From Trichosporon coremiiforme (taxonomy: Eukaryota; Basidiomycota; Tremellomycetes; Trichosporonales; Trichosporonaceae), in contig BCJJ01000010.1 of the NCBI GenBank assembly GCA_039545355.1, positions 918,889 through 982,888 of the forward strand: a stretch of 64,000 nt of DNA. Reading direction: 5' to 3'. This document shows positions 46,701 through 57,778 of this stretch, in pieces (the first letter of the stretch is position 1; each line of letters starts with the position of its first letter). A program made the position numbers and the translations under genes. Below the pieces are notes generated by a model that saw only the letters and a program-made list of their open reading frames with translations, did no database searches and was not told where the DNA came from.

Positions 46701-47207
46701 ATGGAAACCTGATGGCACGTTAGCGAATTGCAGCTGGATGAGCAATGCGAGGACTCACTTCTTGTCACATTTGATCTTTCTGCAGCGTCGAAGGTGGTGG
46801 ACGGGGGGGACGGCGTCAGCACAAGATTCCAGCCAGGGCTAAAGGTACGCGGGGGTGACTCCCAGCTCGGGCCGATGGCACCGGTAAGGAAGATCCCCAG
46901 ATTCAGAAGCCCGAACTCACCTGCGGCGACATTCTGAGCAGCTCTGCACGACGCGGCGGCGAGTCGCGTGCGGCTTCTTCTCCTTCTTGATGTCGGGCTT
47001 CTGGGGAGGGTCGTCAACCTCTTCTTCTTCGGGGCTCATGGTTTGATGCGTCGAGTCGTCGTCTGCAATGTCGGTTCCAGAAAATGAGCGAGACCGCTGC
47101 TGATTCAGGGGCGAGGGATCTTTCAGATGCAGCAGTTGAGGAAACGGAGGCAGAGGGGGCACACCCTTGTTACCAGGAGGATAGCGATTAGGCGGGGGTT
47201 GGGACAT
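43763..47207 (-). CDS. Zn2Cys6 fungal-specific transcription factor
   Basis: Seven exons (47207-46921, 46779-46759, 46708-46698, 46642-46593, 46535-46513, 46437-45821, 45783-43763) join in phase to 1009 residues. The zinc cluster (residues about 92-120) appears only after splicing exons 1-4: CSECRRRKIKCDKKFPC, GPC, then a Cys eight residues on, spacing C2-C6-C5-C2-C8-C. Exon 3, inside the cluster, is only 11 nt. A coiled-coil-like NYATTQDLANLAHRVDALEAAL follows. The fungal-specific middle homology region spans about 330-640 (VDWLHRLFHVPTF, ATILMSVLMNNRDRADAAWAL, REVGRRIWWNLVFLDW). The C-terminal 300 residues are Asn/Gln/Pro-rich, probably an activation domain. Target genes are unknown. The Zn-cluster type with GPC resembles cryptococcal family members. 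Confidence 0.9.
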
Positions 47208-49232
47208 AGCCAGATGTAAGAGACAGGATGCTTAGTGCTGGTGTGGGGTGTGGATGGAACCAGATGCTAGTGCGGACTGGAATTAGCTCGACCACAGGCG
47301 GGTTGGCCGGTTTTCGTTTTGGGTTTTGGGGGAAGGTGGCGGGTGGGTGGATCGGAGAGTGGGACAGAGCGTTGGGTTTTACTTGCTCATGCGGGTGCGA
47401 AGGAATGTTGCTCGGGCAAAGAGGAATGGATGATGGCGAAGACGGAGTATTGGTGAGGACGAAAGAAGGCGAGGTGGTGAGAGCAAGTGTGCCTCGAGTG
47501 CGGAAGAGGGTGGGAGGGTGGAATAAGCCAAGGCGAGCCCGATGCCAGGTGAGCCAGAGCGGTGGTGACCGAGGGAAGAGCCAAGAGTCCAGTCGAGTCC
47601 AGGAGCTAGTGCTTAGCTCCATTACAGGGTTGGTCCAGCTGGTCTGGCATGTTGGGCGCACGCCTGCCGGCCCGGGGCCTAGGGGGTCTCCGACAGTCGG
47701 GTACCAGTTGTCGCAACCGTGGGAGACCTTCGCGAATGCCACCAGAGCAGCACACCTCCGAGCTCGTGCTCACCAAATCCGCCGCGCATTCGCCGTGACC
47801 CACCCCACGCCCATATCAACGGAAGCGGATCTGCGCGTGGTCTAGCCCGTCCTCTACACCCAGCTGATTGTTCGAATATTCGAAATCCCTGCCAGCTATT
47901 TCACCTAGCCATCATCATCCGAGCGCGGTCATTGGGCCCCATCTCATCACGTGACGCTTTCTGCTCCAGCTGCCTGCCTGATCATCAATGACTTCCTGAA
48001 GACGAGATCGGTCACAAGTAACTTCTGATAGGCCACGCCGGGGAGGATACCGACGCCGCGCGCGCCGCAGACGCCATCCAAGCGAGAGGGACAGAGCAAA
48101 GAGTAAACAAACACCCAGGCGCCCTCTAGCCCCATTCCTCTGCTCTCCAGGTAAAACTTTTGCTGGCTCAAGTCTGGGCCTGGCAAACTTGTCCAGGTTG
48201 CGCCCAGGTGACAGCACACAAGCGAGGGCCAGGAGGGTATGCGAAACTGGAACGCTCTATACAGAGTCCTGGTTGGTCAACAGCCCCACTGCGCTCCTCG
48301 ATTCGGGCAAGCACAGGGACAAGGCGTCCCATCCGGCCACCTCGCCCTGCTCAGATAAGGCATCCAGCAGCACAGAAGCGCCCATGTGCGCTCATGTGGT
48401 CTGACGCATCATTCTGCTGCTGAATCCATGGCCAGCCTCTGACTCTGTGCGTCATTCGCTGCCTGAGACGTGCACTTTGCTTTGCACAGAGCCCACATTC
48501 ATTGTCGGCCCCGCCGAGGTAAGTCGCCATCGTACTCCTCCGCATCCGCTCGCTCGCTTGCCTACATCGGAGCCGGCGACTGTCCACGGTGGCGAGCTTG
48601 GCGGAGGCGAGGTTGCCGTGCTTGCCTGTCCAGGCCAGCAGAGCTCCGTCACTGCCAGTGGGAGTAGGCATCGGTCATGAACACACCGATCCATGTACAG
48701 AAGCCGCAAGTATCGAGCAGCTATTTGGCCGTCGATCGCATGAGCTCTGATCGAGCGCCGCTCTGGCTCTGCAGCGCCACGGAGCGTCACAGCTGTATGA
48801 ACCTCGGAACGAAGTGCCTCCACTGCCGCACCCGTTATCGATGGGAGTATTTCCGAGTTCAGGCGTGCATTTCCGACAGACGCCCGAATCTTCCTCATTT
48901 TGGACCACTATGCCATCTTTATTCAGATCTCTCTGAGCTCGCTGCAAACTTTGTATCCTCACGCCCTCAGATCTGCTTATTCGGTACTTATCAAGGGCGG
49001 AAGTCTTTGGCTGAGCATGCAAGAGACGCGCGTCCACAACTGCAGAGGGTGTTAGAGTGCGGAACTCCGCCCAAGTCCGTGCCCATGCGATCGCCACGAG
49101 CCCTCCGAGTGCCACCGCTGAGACGCGGAAGCAAAATGTCCAGACAGTCCGTCTGTCCAGCAGTCTCGAGAGTGGAGGTCATCTCCGGTCTGAGCCGACT
49201 GACTGCTCGATCACCTCCCAGCTCAAGCCAGC
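47208..49232. other. Intergenic 2.0 kb between divergent genes
   Basis: This stretch separates the second Zn2Cys6 gene (minus) from the mitochondrial TyrRS gene (plus). It holds both promoters. A 223-codon plus-strand frame ending inside TyrRS exon 1 (48677-49348) lacks coding bias and is not accepted. A 14-bp palindrome is at 47871-47884. No other gene seen. Confidence 0.5.
47871..47884. promoter_or_regulatory. 14-bp perfect palindrome TTCGAATATTCGAA
   Basis: Self-complementary 14-mer in the divergent promoter region. Its GAA/TTC spacing loosely recalls a heat-shock element, but no claim of function is supported. Confidence 0.3.
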
Positions 49233-51079
49233 ATGCTCGCATTACGGCGACGTCTCCTGTTCTCCGTCCCGAGAACTGCTCCGCGGACAGTAGGGATCAG
49301 GGCTCTCTCGACCAAGCCGGCGCCGAATGTCCTCGACGAGCTCGATGAGCGAGGTTTCGTCGCTGCTACGACGAGGTGAGTCTTCCTCCTTGGGCTGCGA
49401 CATATCTTCTCTCGTCATTCCGGTCTTCCTCGGAGTGACTCAAGACCACTAACCTGCAATGCTCTCCCATGTAACGTCGAATAACACGCAGCCCGGAGCT
49501 CCGCTCCCATCTCGACTCCAAGACGACCGTCTACGCTGGTGTCGACCCCTCCGCCTCGTCGCTGCACGTTGGCAACCTCCTTCCCCTGCTGGGACTGCTC
49601 CACTTCCGCGCTCGTGGGCACCATGCTCTTGCCCTGGTAAGCTCGCCTCCATCCTTTCATAGCTAACCTCAGATCGGAGGCGCGACCGGTGCGATCGGCG
49701 ATCCCTCGGGACGGTCAACGGAGCGCAACGCGCTCGACAAGGAGACGCTCGCGACCAACGTGGCCGGCATCACGTCGCAGGTGAACCGCTTCTTCGAGCG
49801 CGGCATCGAGTACGCCAAGAAGCGCGGGTACGACCCCGAGGCGACGGAGAAGGGGTATCGCGTCCTGAACAACCACGATTGGTTCAAGGACATGAGCTTC
49901 CTCGATTTCCTCCGCGACGTCGGGAAGTACGCGCGTGTCAACACGATGCTGGCACGGGAGTCGTGAGTAACCCTATCCTCTGTATTTGAGGAGGCAGTTT
50001 ACTGGTCTTGTCGCCGAACTGACGTTCAGAGTTAAGACGCGCCTCGACTCGGACGCCGGCATCTCCTTCACCGAGTTCTCGTACCAACTCCTGCAGGCAC
50101 ACGACTTCAACGTGCTCTATCGCTCCGAGGGCTGCCGCGTGCAGCTCGGAGGTAGCGACCAGTGGGGCAACATTGTCGCCGGTATTGACATGATCAAGCG
50201 GACGCGGGCCGCTGATGCCGCGCAGGCCGAGGCTGCCGCGCGCGCCGCTGCCGAGGCTGAGGCTGCTGCCGCCAAGGAAGGAGGCAAGAAGAAGGGCAAA
50301 CAAGCCGCTCAGAAGGCGGAGGAGGAGAAGGAGGTCAAGAAGGAAGAGGAGCCTGCGTTCGGTATTACGATCCCGCTGCTTACAACGGCGAGTGGAGAGA
50401 AGTTCGGCAAATCCGCTGGTAATGCGGTCTGGCTCGATGAGAGTCGGACGAGTGTCTCGGACTTCTACCAGGTAAGTCTGGGGTCATTAACGCCCTGTAT
50501 CGCAGGCGCAGCTAGGTGGACGACAGGCACGGCTGACATTTCCAGTTCTTCTTCCGCGCGACCGACGCCGATGTCGAGAAGTACCTGAACGTGCTCACGC
50601 TTCTTCCTCCTGCCGAGATCAAGTCGGTCATGGGGCAGCACCGCTCCAACCCTCGGGAGCGGCATGCTCAGCGCACCCTTGCCCGTGAGGTTACGGAACT
50701 CGTCCACGGCCCCTCGGGCGTGACGCAGGCCGAGTTGCTCGCCACGATCCTCTTCGCGCCCTCACTGAAGAACCTCAAGTCCTCCCAGGTCCTCGAGATC
50801 ATGGAGTCTGGTGCCTCTGACCCGCGATTCCGCCGAGTACACAGGTCAGAGCTCAAGGGCAAGCCCGTCACGAAGCTTGCTGTCGAGTACGGCCTGACCA
50901 AGGCGCGCAGCGAGGCGAACCGCATCGTGTCGTCGAAGGGCATGACGCTGAATGGCGACGTCGTCAACGACCCGAGACGCGAGGTTAGGGTGCAGGAGCT
51001 CATTGATAAGCATATCGCCGTGCTGAGGAAGGGGAACAAGGACGCGATCGTGTTTTACGTCGACCGGGATGATCTCTAG
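49233..51079 (+). CDS. MSY1: Mitochondrial tyrosyl-tRNA synthetase
   Basis: Five exons (49233-49375, 49492-49636, 49673-49962, 50030-50471, 50546-51079) join in phase to 517 residues. The N-terminus [20 protein letters not shown] is an Arg-rich presequence. [20 protein letters not shown] carries the class I HIGH-like motif (HVGN), then [28 protein letters not shown] and [17 protein letters not shown] are the tyrosine site. [14 protein letters not shown] is the KMSKS-like loop. The S4-like C-terminus ([13 protein letters not shown]) is present. Between [12 protein letters not shown] and FGITIPLL about 50 extra residues (250-302), almost all Ala/Glu/Lys, replace a linker of about six residues in bacterial enzymes. 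It charges mitochondrial tRNA-Tyr. It runs tail to tail with FRS2, 219 bp apart. Confidence 0.95.
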
Positions 51080-51298
51080 ACCCCACCTTCTCTTCCTCTT
51101 TCCCCGTCCCCCCAACTTCACACTGCTATCTATCCCCACTCATTTCCTTCATTATCTGGCATATTGCATTGTTTTCATGGCTAAGTGATGCATCATCTAA
51201 GTTTAACTCCTGGCCCTCCACTAACTGGTGAGCACGGAGCCGTCATCCAGTACTCTCGAGCTACTGCCTCGTTGCCCTACGGGCAGCTCGCAAGCAGC

Positions 51299-53439
51299 CT
51301 AGTCGTCGCCCTTGTCGAGGCGAACGGCCGCGGCGCTCTTGACACCAGCAAGGTCCGTCTTGTGTCCGACAAGCGTGCGGATGTCCTGGATCTTGTACTT
51401 GATCATGGTCGGGCGCTCTAGTGACATGCCCCAGCCGAGCACGCGCACGCCCTTCGGCAGGCCCATCGGTTCGAGCATCTCGGGGCGGAAGACGCCGGAC
51501 TGGTCGTTAGCATGAGCGAGCACGAGCGAACACAAGCGCGAAACGCGAGTGTGGAGTGCGAGTGGCATCTCTTCCGTTCCCATCTGCCTCGACCTTCCAT
51601 GCCCATAGCCCAAAGCTGGGGTGGGAGTGACAGAGAAACGGGTGTGCTAGGGGCTCCGGGGCGGCGGGCTTGAGCCCCGGTAGACCCTCGCCGCGATGTC
51701 CGCCGCGGTGTACTCACGTTGGCAATCTCGATCCACTTGCCGAGACCCTCGTGCCAGGAGAAAACCTCCATGGACGGCTCGGTGTAGGGGTTGAACGCGG
51801 GCTTGAAACGGAGCTTGTGGTTGCCCGTCTTGGCGAAGAATTCCTTCATGAAGCCTGGGAGTTAGCGGAAACCTTCGGACGCTTTGCAGCTTGCCGGAGA
51901 TCTGAGTGGGCGGTCGGAGCCCCCAGGTGGTTGCTCGCTGAGCCCGTCCTTGTCACTCGCTCCGCTCCTGACTTACCGATAAGGTGTCCCAGCGTAATGT
52001 CATAGTCGGCAACGACACCCTCGACCTGGTGGAACTCGGCGAGATGCGTAGCATCAGTAGCCTCGTTACGGAACACGCGGTCAATGGAGAAGAGCTTGGC
52101 AGGCTTGAAGCCGCCGGGCTGGTTCGCGAGCTTGTACAGCATGGCGGTCGACACTGACGTCGTGTGCGTGCGCAGCAGCAGTTTCTCGCTCTCCAGGCGC
52201 GAGAAGGGCGCGCGGTATCCGATCGATCCGTAGCCGCCCACCTCGTGCGTCTTCTCGACCCGCTTATAATACGGCTCATCCGGGATGTCCGCCTTGACGG
52301 GGTCTGGATGTCAGCTGCGACTTCCTAATGGGAGCTAAACGCCGCGACCTCTCCACCAGCTCCGCATGAGAGGCAGGCTCAAAGGGGAGGAGATGCTCGC
52401 GCAGTGCTCGCCACTCACCGGCAACATAGAAGGTGTCCTGCAGCTCACGCGCGGGATGCTGCTGCGGGACGAACATGGCGTCGAAGTTCCAGAACGCCGA
52501 CTCGACGAAGTGGTCCGTCGGCATCTCGGTAAAACCAAGGTCGAAGAAGATCTGGCGGAACTCCTCGCGGACCTTGAGAAGGGGGTGAAGGGCACCTCCG
52601 TTCGGCTGCTCGCCCATGGCGGCAAAGTTGTACTGCTTGAAGCTCGCGTCCTTCCACGCGCCGCTTTGCAGCATGTCGACGGTGAGGTCCGTCTCGTACG
52701 TCTTGACCTCGAGTGCGAACTCCTTGCCCTTGCCGGCCTTGTAGTGGATCAGCTTCCTGCGATTGTCAGCTTGGACTCGCTGTGGCAGAGTTGAAAGCTC
52801 ACTTGGGGACAACGAGCTTGCGCTTCTGGAACTCCTTCAGGTCCTTCTCGGCCAGCGACGCCAGGTTCTTGAGCTGCACCGCCGTCTCGTCCTGCACGCT
52901 GTCGATGGCACGAACAAAGCCAGCACCGTCCTTCGCGATCCACTTGTTCTTGAACGCACGGCCCTGGCCGATCTTGACGACATCGTCGCCGAGCGCCTTC
53001 TTCAGATCCGGGATCGAGACGGCAGCTCCGCCCTTCGGCGGCAGAGCCTCCCACACACGGTACTCGTGCGAGCCCTCCTTCGCGATCTGCGCTCCCTCCT
53101 CCGTCAGGCCGTAGACCGTCTCCGTGATCTGCTCCTGCGTGACCATCTGTCTTGTCAGTTAAAGATTCCACTAACCCAGTTGAGCGCCTTTGGCAACAAC
53201 CGTGAAGCTTTAAGCTCGCCTTCTTCAGTCCCCGAGCCCCGAGGGCACTCCGGCGCCTGCGCACTCACGTCCTTAGTCTGCAGCGAGTCGAGCGCCGCCT
53301 TGACCAGCGCCTGTCCATTTTCGCCGAGCTCCTTGCCGTTCACGACGAGCGTGCGGGTGTCGTTGATCTTTTCGTCGGGCGACGCATCGAGCGCCTTCAG
53401 AATCGCCGTCTGAACCTCCTCAACGGTGGGGAGACTCAT
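51299..53439 (-). CDS. FRS2: Cytosolic phenylalanyl-tRNA synthetase alpha subunit
   Basis: Six exons (53439-53269, 53146-52803, 52756-52419, 52303-51977, 51854-51718, 51499-51299) join in phase to 505 residues, the normal size for the eukaryotic PheS-type subunit. The N-terminal part (1-170) holds winged-helix DNA-binding-like folds ([20 protein letters not shown]). The class II core starts with [19 protein letters not shown] and [34 protein letters not shown], the motif 2 region [20 protein letters not shown], and motif 3 [13 protein letters not shown] (Gly-x-x-x-Glu-Arg) are present. It pairs with the beta subunit (elsewhere) as an alpha2-beta2 enzyme. The start lies 450 bp from that of the HIRIP3-like gene on the other strand. 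Confidence 0.95.
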
Positions 53440-53889
53440 TTTGTTGTTATGTCGTGTCGAGCTGTTGGAAAAGTCAACGTGCGTGCGTCTTAGGCGGCGG
53501 CCTGATCGCAGCCTAGCCAGCGAGCCAGCTGAAATCGGAGTCGACCCTCTTTTGCCGGCCTATCCGGCGAAAAAGTGGAGGCACGCGGGGCAGGACACGG
53601 GCCTATTTTTGGCCACCCCACCGTAGGTGACCGGACTGAGGAAAGTCTGTACACTTCCTTGTTGCATGCATGCATACATGCGTTCCCCGCATATGTTGAG
53701 TAATGTGGTCTCGGAATGCATCTTAGTCACGTTATGCTTAGTGAGATGTTTGTGTGCGGTGCTATCATCCGTTGCTCGTGTGCGCCCAGTGACGCGCTCA
53801 TGTAGGCTGCGACGCGTGCCAGAGAGGTATATTGTTTGGTTCCAAGTTTTCGCGCCTCACAGCCCGACCTTCTCTTCACCACATCCACC
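53440..53889. other. Shared promoter of FRS2 and the HIRIP3-like gene
   Basis: A 450-bp gap between divergent starts, with TGCATGCATACATGC-type alternation at 53664-53680. No gene seen. Confidence 0.55.
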
Positions 53890-55245
53890 ATGGACGCCAA
53901 ACTCGCCAAGAAACTCCCTGACGCGGCCAGGAGTGTCGTGAGCGAGTCGATGCGCTCCGGCGCATTCGACAGGAACGAGCTCACCATGGGCGAGGCGCGT
54001 CGGCTGGTCGCCCTCATGTTGGGACTGGAGGAAGACGCGCTCGATGGCGCTAAAGATATCCGGAAACAGGTCAAGGAAGCGATCACTGAGGCCATTGTGA
54101 GCTTCTCTAGGGCGAGACTTGAGCTGACGCGCAGGACTCTTACGCCGAGAACGAGGATGCGAGTGACGAGCCGGAGTCACTGGGCAAGGCGAAGAAGAGC
54201 AAGGCCAAGAGTGTACCCGACGTTCAGAGCTCTGCGACATCCATTCCTGAAAAGCCAGCGAAGAATTCCAAGAGCAGGGAGACTGTTGAGTCCGATGAGG
54301 AAGAAGAAGTCGATGTGGTGAGCTTCGCTATCGCTGCATCTTGACGCTGACAGCAGCCGCCTTCCCCAGGCTCCTCCATGTCCAGCGTCTATGATGAGCC
54401 GACCCCACCGAAGAAGAGCAAGGCGAAGCGTGTTGAGCCGGATGATGATGGGCCTGCCCCGAGCAAACCCGGAAGGAAGGGGAAAAGGAAGAGCGACGTG
54501 ATTTCTGATCCGGACGATGAGAATGAGGTAAACTATGCGCTTGAGACTTAGCTGACCGGCCAGGCTGCTCCACCGTCCCCGGCATCGAGTGCAATGTCCA
54601 GCGTCTATGATGAGCCGCCAAAACCGAAGAGGGCCAAGGCTGCACCGAAGACTGTGAAGGGGAGAGCGAAGAAGGACCCGAACGAAGGGGTGAGTTGGGT
54701 GTCGGGCGGAGCTGACCTCTCTAGCTGTCAGCAGACGAAGCTAAGCTCGCCGATCTCAAGCGCATAGTGGTTGCCTGTGGAGTGCGCAAGCAATGGCAAG
54801 TTGCGAGGTTTCTCCTAAACTGACAAGGCAGGACGAAGGAGTTTAAGGATTATCCAGAGGTGAGTTTCGATGATCGTGCGTCAACTGACCCCAGACCCGC
54901 GAACAGATTCGCCATGTGCATGACATTCTCCGGGACCTCGGCATGAAGGGCAACCCTACCCTGGGCAAGGCCAAGTCGCTGAAGGCTCGCCGAGAGCTGG
55001 CGCAGGAGCTATGTGAGTGTGCGCATGCATCAAGCAGCCGCCGAGGTCGATGACGTTCGCTACTGGCGGAAGCTGACGCCCTTGCAGCGGACGTGAGGGA
55101 GTACGAGCAAGGGCACGGCCTCAGCGCCGATCGCCCTACACGGACCCGGGCGGGCCGAGGGACATGGGATAGCGCGCCGCCCGCCCCTGACGAGGATGGA
55201 GCCACTGCAGCCGTCATGGACTTCCTAGGGGACGACAGCGACTAA
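53890..55245 (+). CDS. HIRIP3-like histone-chaperone candidate with DEK_C-like N-terminus
   Basis: Eight exons (53890-54096, 54135-54317, 54357-54527, 54564-54689, 54725-54795, 54832-54859, 54895-55012, 55088-55245) join in phase to 353 residues. The N-terminus (1-66), with LTMGEARRLVALMLGLEEDAL, looks like a DEK_C helical domain. The centre is Ser/Glu/Lys-rich with two copies of a PPSP...MSSVYDEP...PKK unit, one per exon (3 and 4). The C-terminal segment LKRIVVACGVRKQW, TKEFKDYPETREQIRHVHDI, LRDLGMKGNPTLGKAKSLKA resembles the conserved end of HIRIP3, a histone H2A/HIRA-linked protein related to Chz1 chaperones. Intron 5 (54796-54831) uses a GC donor (GCAAGT). The role in histone handling is inferred from this similarity. 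Confidence 0.8.
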
Positions 55246-55680
55246 TGTATGTTGTAGCAGTAGCACGCAATGTCTGTTTTCCTTCTTGGTACCACAAGTC
55301 ATACATGTCGCACTCCCACCGGATTTCAGGAGGTCATGCATAGGACGTGCGCACCGAGATCTCAAAGATAAGCCTACGATCTGTGATCAGTGGGACCCTG
55401 CCGTCTACGTCGAGCCCATGGAGGAACGTCTGCGGGCGGGCTGGGGTTGGTTGGCGCATCCTGTAACCTGTAACCCTAATGCCTTTGTTGTGCCTGGAGC
55501 GTGAATGCGTGAACTCTCGCGAGCCCAATTTTCCGACACCTGCATCCTTCCTCACCTCCAACGACTGCTTCTCGTGCCAGTCCGACGCAACAGAACGCTA
55601 GGCGGCGCTCCCTTCTACCTGCACGACACGCACGACGTATATTCGACGAGGATCCAGGCGCCAGCAACGCAACAAGGACG
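55246..55680. other. Intergenic, GT61 gene promoter
   Basis: A 435-bp gap between two plus-strand genes. No gene; the last 100 bp read as a C-rich leader. Confidence 0.55.
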
Positions 55681-57456
55681 ATGATCGGCCACCGGCACCC
55701 CCTGACGAGCCCCCGGCACCGGCCGCTGCGGTATGTCCTGCTCGGCGTGCTGCTGCTCGGCGCCCTGTACTGGTTCAAGAAGGACCGGACCGAGGACCGC
55801 TTCCAGGACATCATCGGCGGCGTCACTCCCAAGACGGGGAGCTCAGCGGCTCATGCCGGATTAGCCGGCCTCGCCCCGCCTGTTGCCCCGCATCAGCATC
55901 AGGACATGCGGAGCTCGTCCACGAACGTCGGCACCAAGCACGAGAAGACGCGCAAGAGCCAGTTCCTTGACCTCCGCAAGGCTATTCCGTGGACGACGTT
56001 TGATGGAGGTGAGTGGCGTGAGCAGGCGGTGCGTCGCACAGTCCGTGATGTGCACATGTGCGCACAGAAGAGTCTGTCGTGTGCGCCCGTGGTGTACAGC
56101 CGATCACGCGCGGCTCTCGAGCCCCCTCCTGATATAGCTGACCCCAGGTCTTCCCGGCTACTCGGTCTTCAGCAACCTCTACCTGAACGGTGGTACCCTG
56201 TACGCCGTGTCCGCGGACGAGACGGCTGCAGCCCTCATCCCAAAGACCCGAACGATCCTCTCGGGCGTGGGCAATCACCACCCCCCGGCAGGTCCTGACA
56301 GATGGTCAACGGTCATCGGTGGCGACCTGGTCCGGAGCGAGCTTGGCAACCGCGCCGTTCGTCTTCCCGGTGTCACTGTGAGCTTGCCAGTTTATGGCCA
56401 TAGCTGACAGCAGTACATCTTCAACGACCCGCCAGGCAAGGAAGGCTACCTGGCGTTCTACGAGCATCTGTTCCCCGAGGCTCTCGTGCCAAGTGTCCGC
56501 GCAGTTGCTTCGGTCGTGGAGAAGAACAACGACGATGTGTCCGAGGTGATCCCGTCTCGCATCATCTTCGCGCGCTGCAAGGACGACGGCTTCAAAGACG
56601 ACAAGGGACGGAGTGAGCTGCCCCGACGTCCTACCAGCTGACAACAGATATCTGGACGCTCGCCCGTCTCTTCCCAGACGTGCCGATCGAGGACGCGCGA
56701 AACTGGGCTGACCGCGCCGAGTCCGACCTGACGTATGTCTTCGACCGGGTCGTCATCGTCGACCGGTGGGCAGCGCACAGCTTCGGGCGCGACACGACGC
56801 GCTGGGGTAAAATGAACGGCGAGGCGCACACGATGCCGGCCCCGAAGGGATTCTGGGAGCCGCTGCGGCGCAACATGCTGGACGCGGTCGGCGACGTCAC
56901 GCCCACTGTGGGGCGGTACAAGCTGCCCGTCGTCGTGTACATTGAGCGCGACAGCAAGCCGATGCTGAGCAAGGAGAGCCATGACGCGATCATTGCTGAG
57001 CTCAAGCACCTGACCCCTAGGGCTGAGGTGCACGTCACCCAGCTCAAGTCCATGACCAAGGAGCAGCAGGTGTCCCTCTTCGCGAAGACGGATGTTGTCG
57101 TCGGTCTCCATGGCCAGGAGCTGTTCGAGGCGGCCTGGATGAGCCCGGAGGGAAGCGTCATTGAGATCTTCGAGGAGGGAGGCTTCAACCGTGAGCTTGC
57201 GCCAGTAGAGTCAGAAGCTGACAAGACAGGCGACTACGGCATCTTCCTGAACATGCTCAACATTGACCACACCATCATCCAGAAGGATCGCATTCTGACC
57301 GAGGTCGCGTGGATGAACCACGAGAAGACCCGCGGACCGAACAAGGACGTGAGTTGCGGCGCTTGGAGGGACGAACTGACATGATAGAACGTCGAGGTCG
57401 ACGCCAAACTCGTTGCTAAGACTGTTGGCGAGAAGCTCAACAGGCTGAGACGCTGA
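55681..57456 (+). CDS. GT61-family glycosyltransferase (type II membrane protein)
   Basis: Five exons (55681-56008, 56148-56377, 56414-56612, 56648-57348, 57388-57456) join in phase to 508 residues. A membrane anchor LRYVLLGVLLLGALYWF (about 16-32) after a short His/Arg-rich tail gives Golgi type II topology, followed by a stem. GYSVFSNLYLNGGTLYAV, FDRVVIVDRWAAHS, RYKLPVVVYIERDS and VHVTQLKSMTKEQQVSLFAKT precede VVVGLHGQELFEAAWM and GSVIEIFEEGG, the pattern (VVxxHGaxLxxxxfmxpgsxviEi) of GT61/DUF563 enzymes. Family members transfer xylose or N-acetylglucosamine, and in tremellomycetes several sugar transferases of this kind serve capsule or glycoprotein glycans. The donor sugar is unknown. A second capsule-type gene (CAP59-like) lies 30 kb away. 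Confidence 0.85.
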
Positions 57457-57778
57457 GTGCAATCCCGTCCAGCCTGAGCAGGCGACTAGACAGTAGAAGA
57501 CCATAGCTATAGGTATAGAGTTCTTTCTCATGGTATCAGTTTCATCGAAGGCTCGGTCTGTGGCACAAACATCACCTGCACATGCACACACAGAAAAGGC
57601 AGCTCATCTGCAGCAGAACGACGTTAAGACGCCAAGAACAAACAACATGCAGCGGTGGGTAATTGCTAGTGTATCAGAATGCGTGCATCCCATATATGAA
57701 CACAAAGCCAGATGTTTCCTTGCACCTGACTCTGCCGCCCACGACTCCCTACGCAAAACCACAAAGAACGAGAACTGT
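57457..57778. other. Intergenic between convergent genes
   Basis: About 320 bp separating the stops of the GT61 gene (plus) and RPS18 (minus). No gene seen. Confidence 0.6.

Noticed and set aside
48677..49348. 223-codon plus-strand frame
   Set aside because: Overlaps TyrRS exon 1 in another frame and lacks third-position bias.
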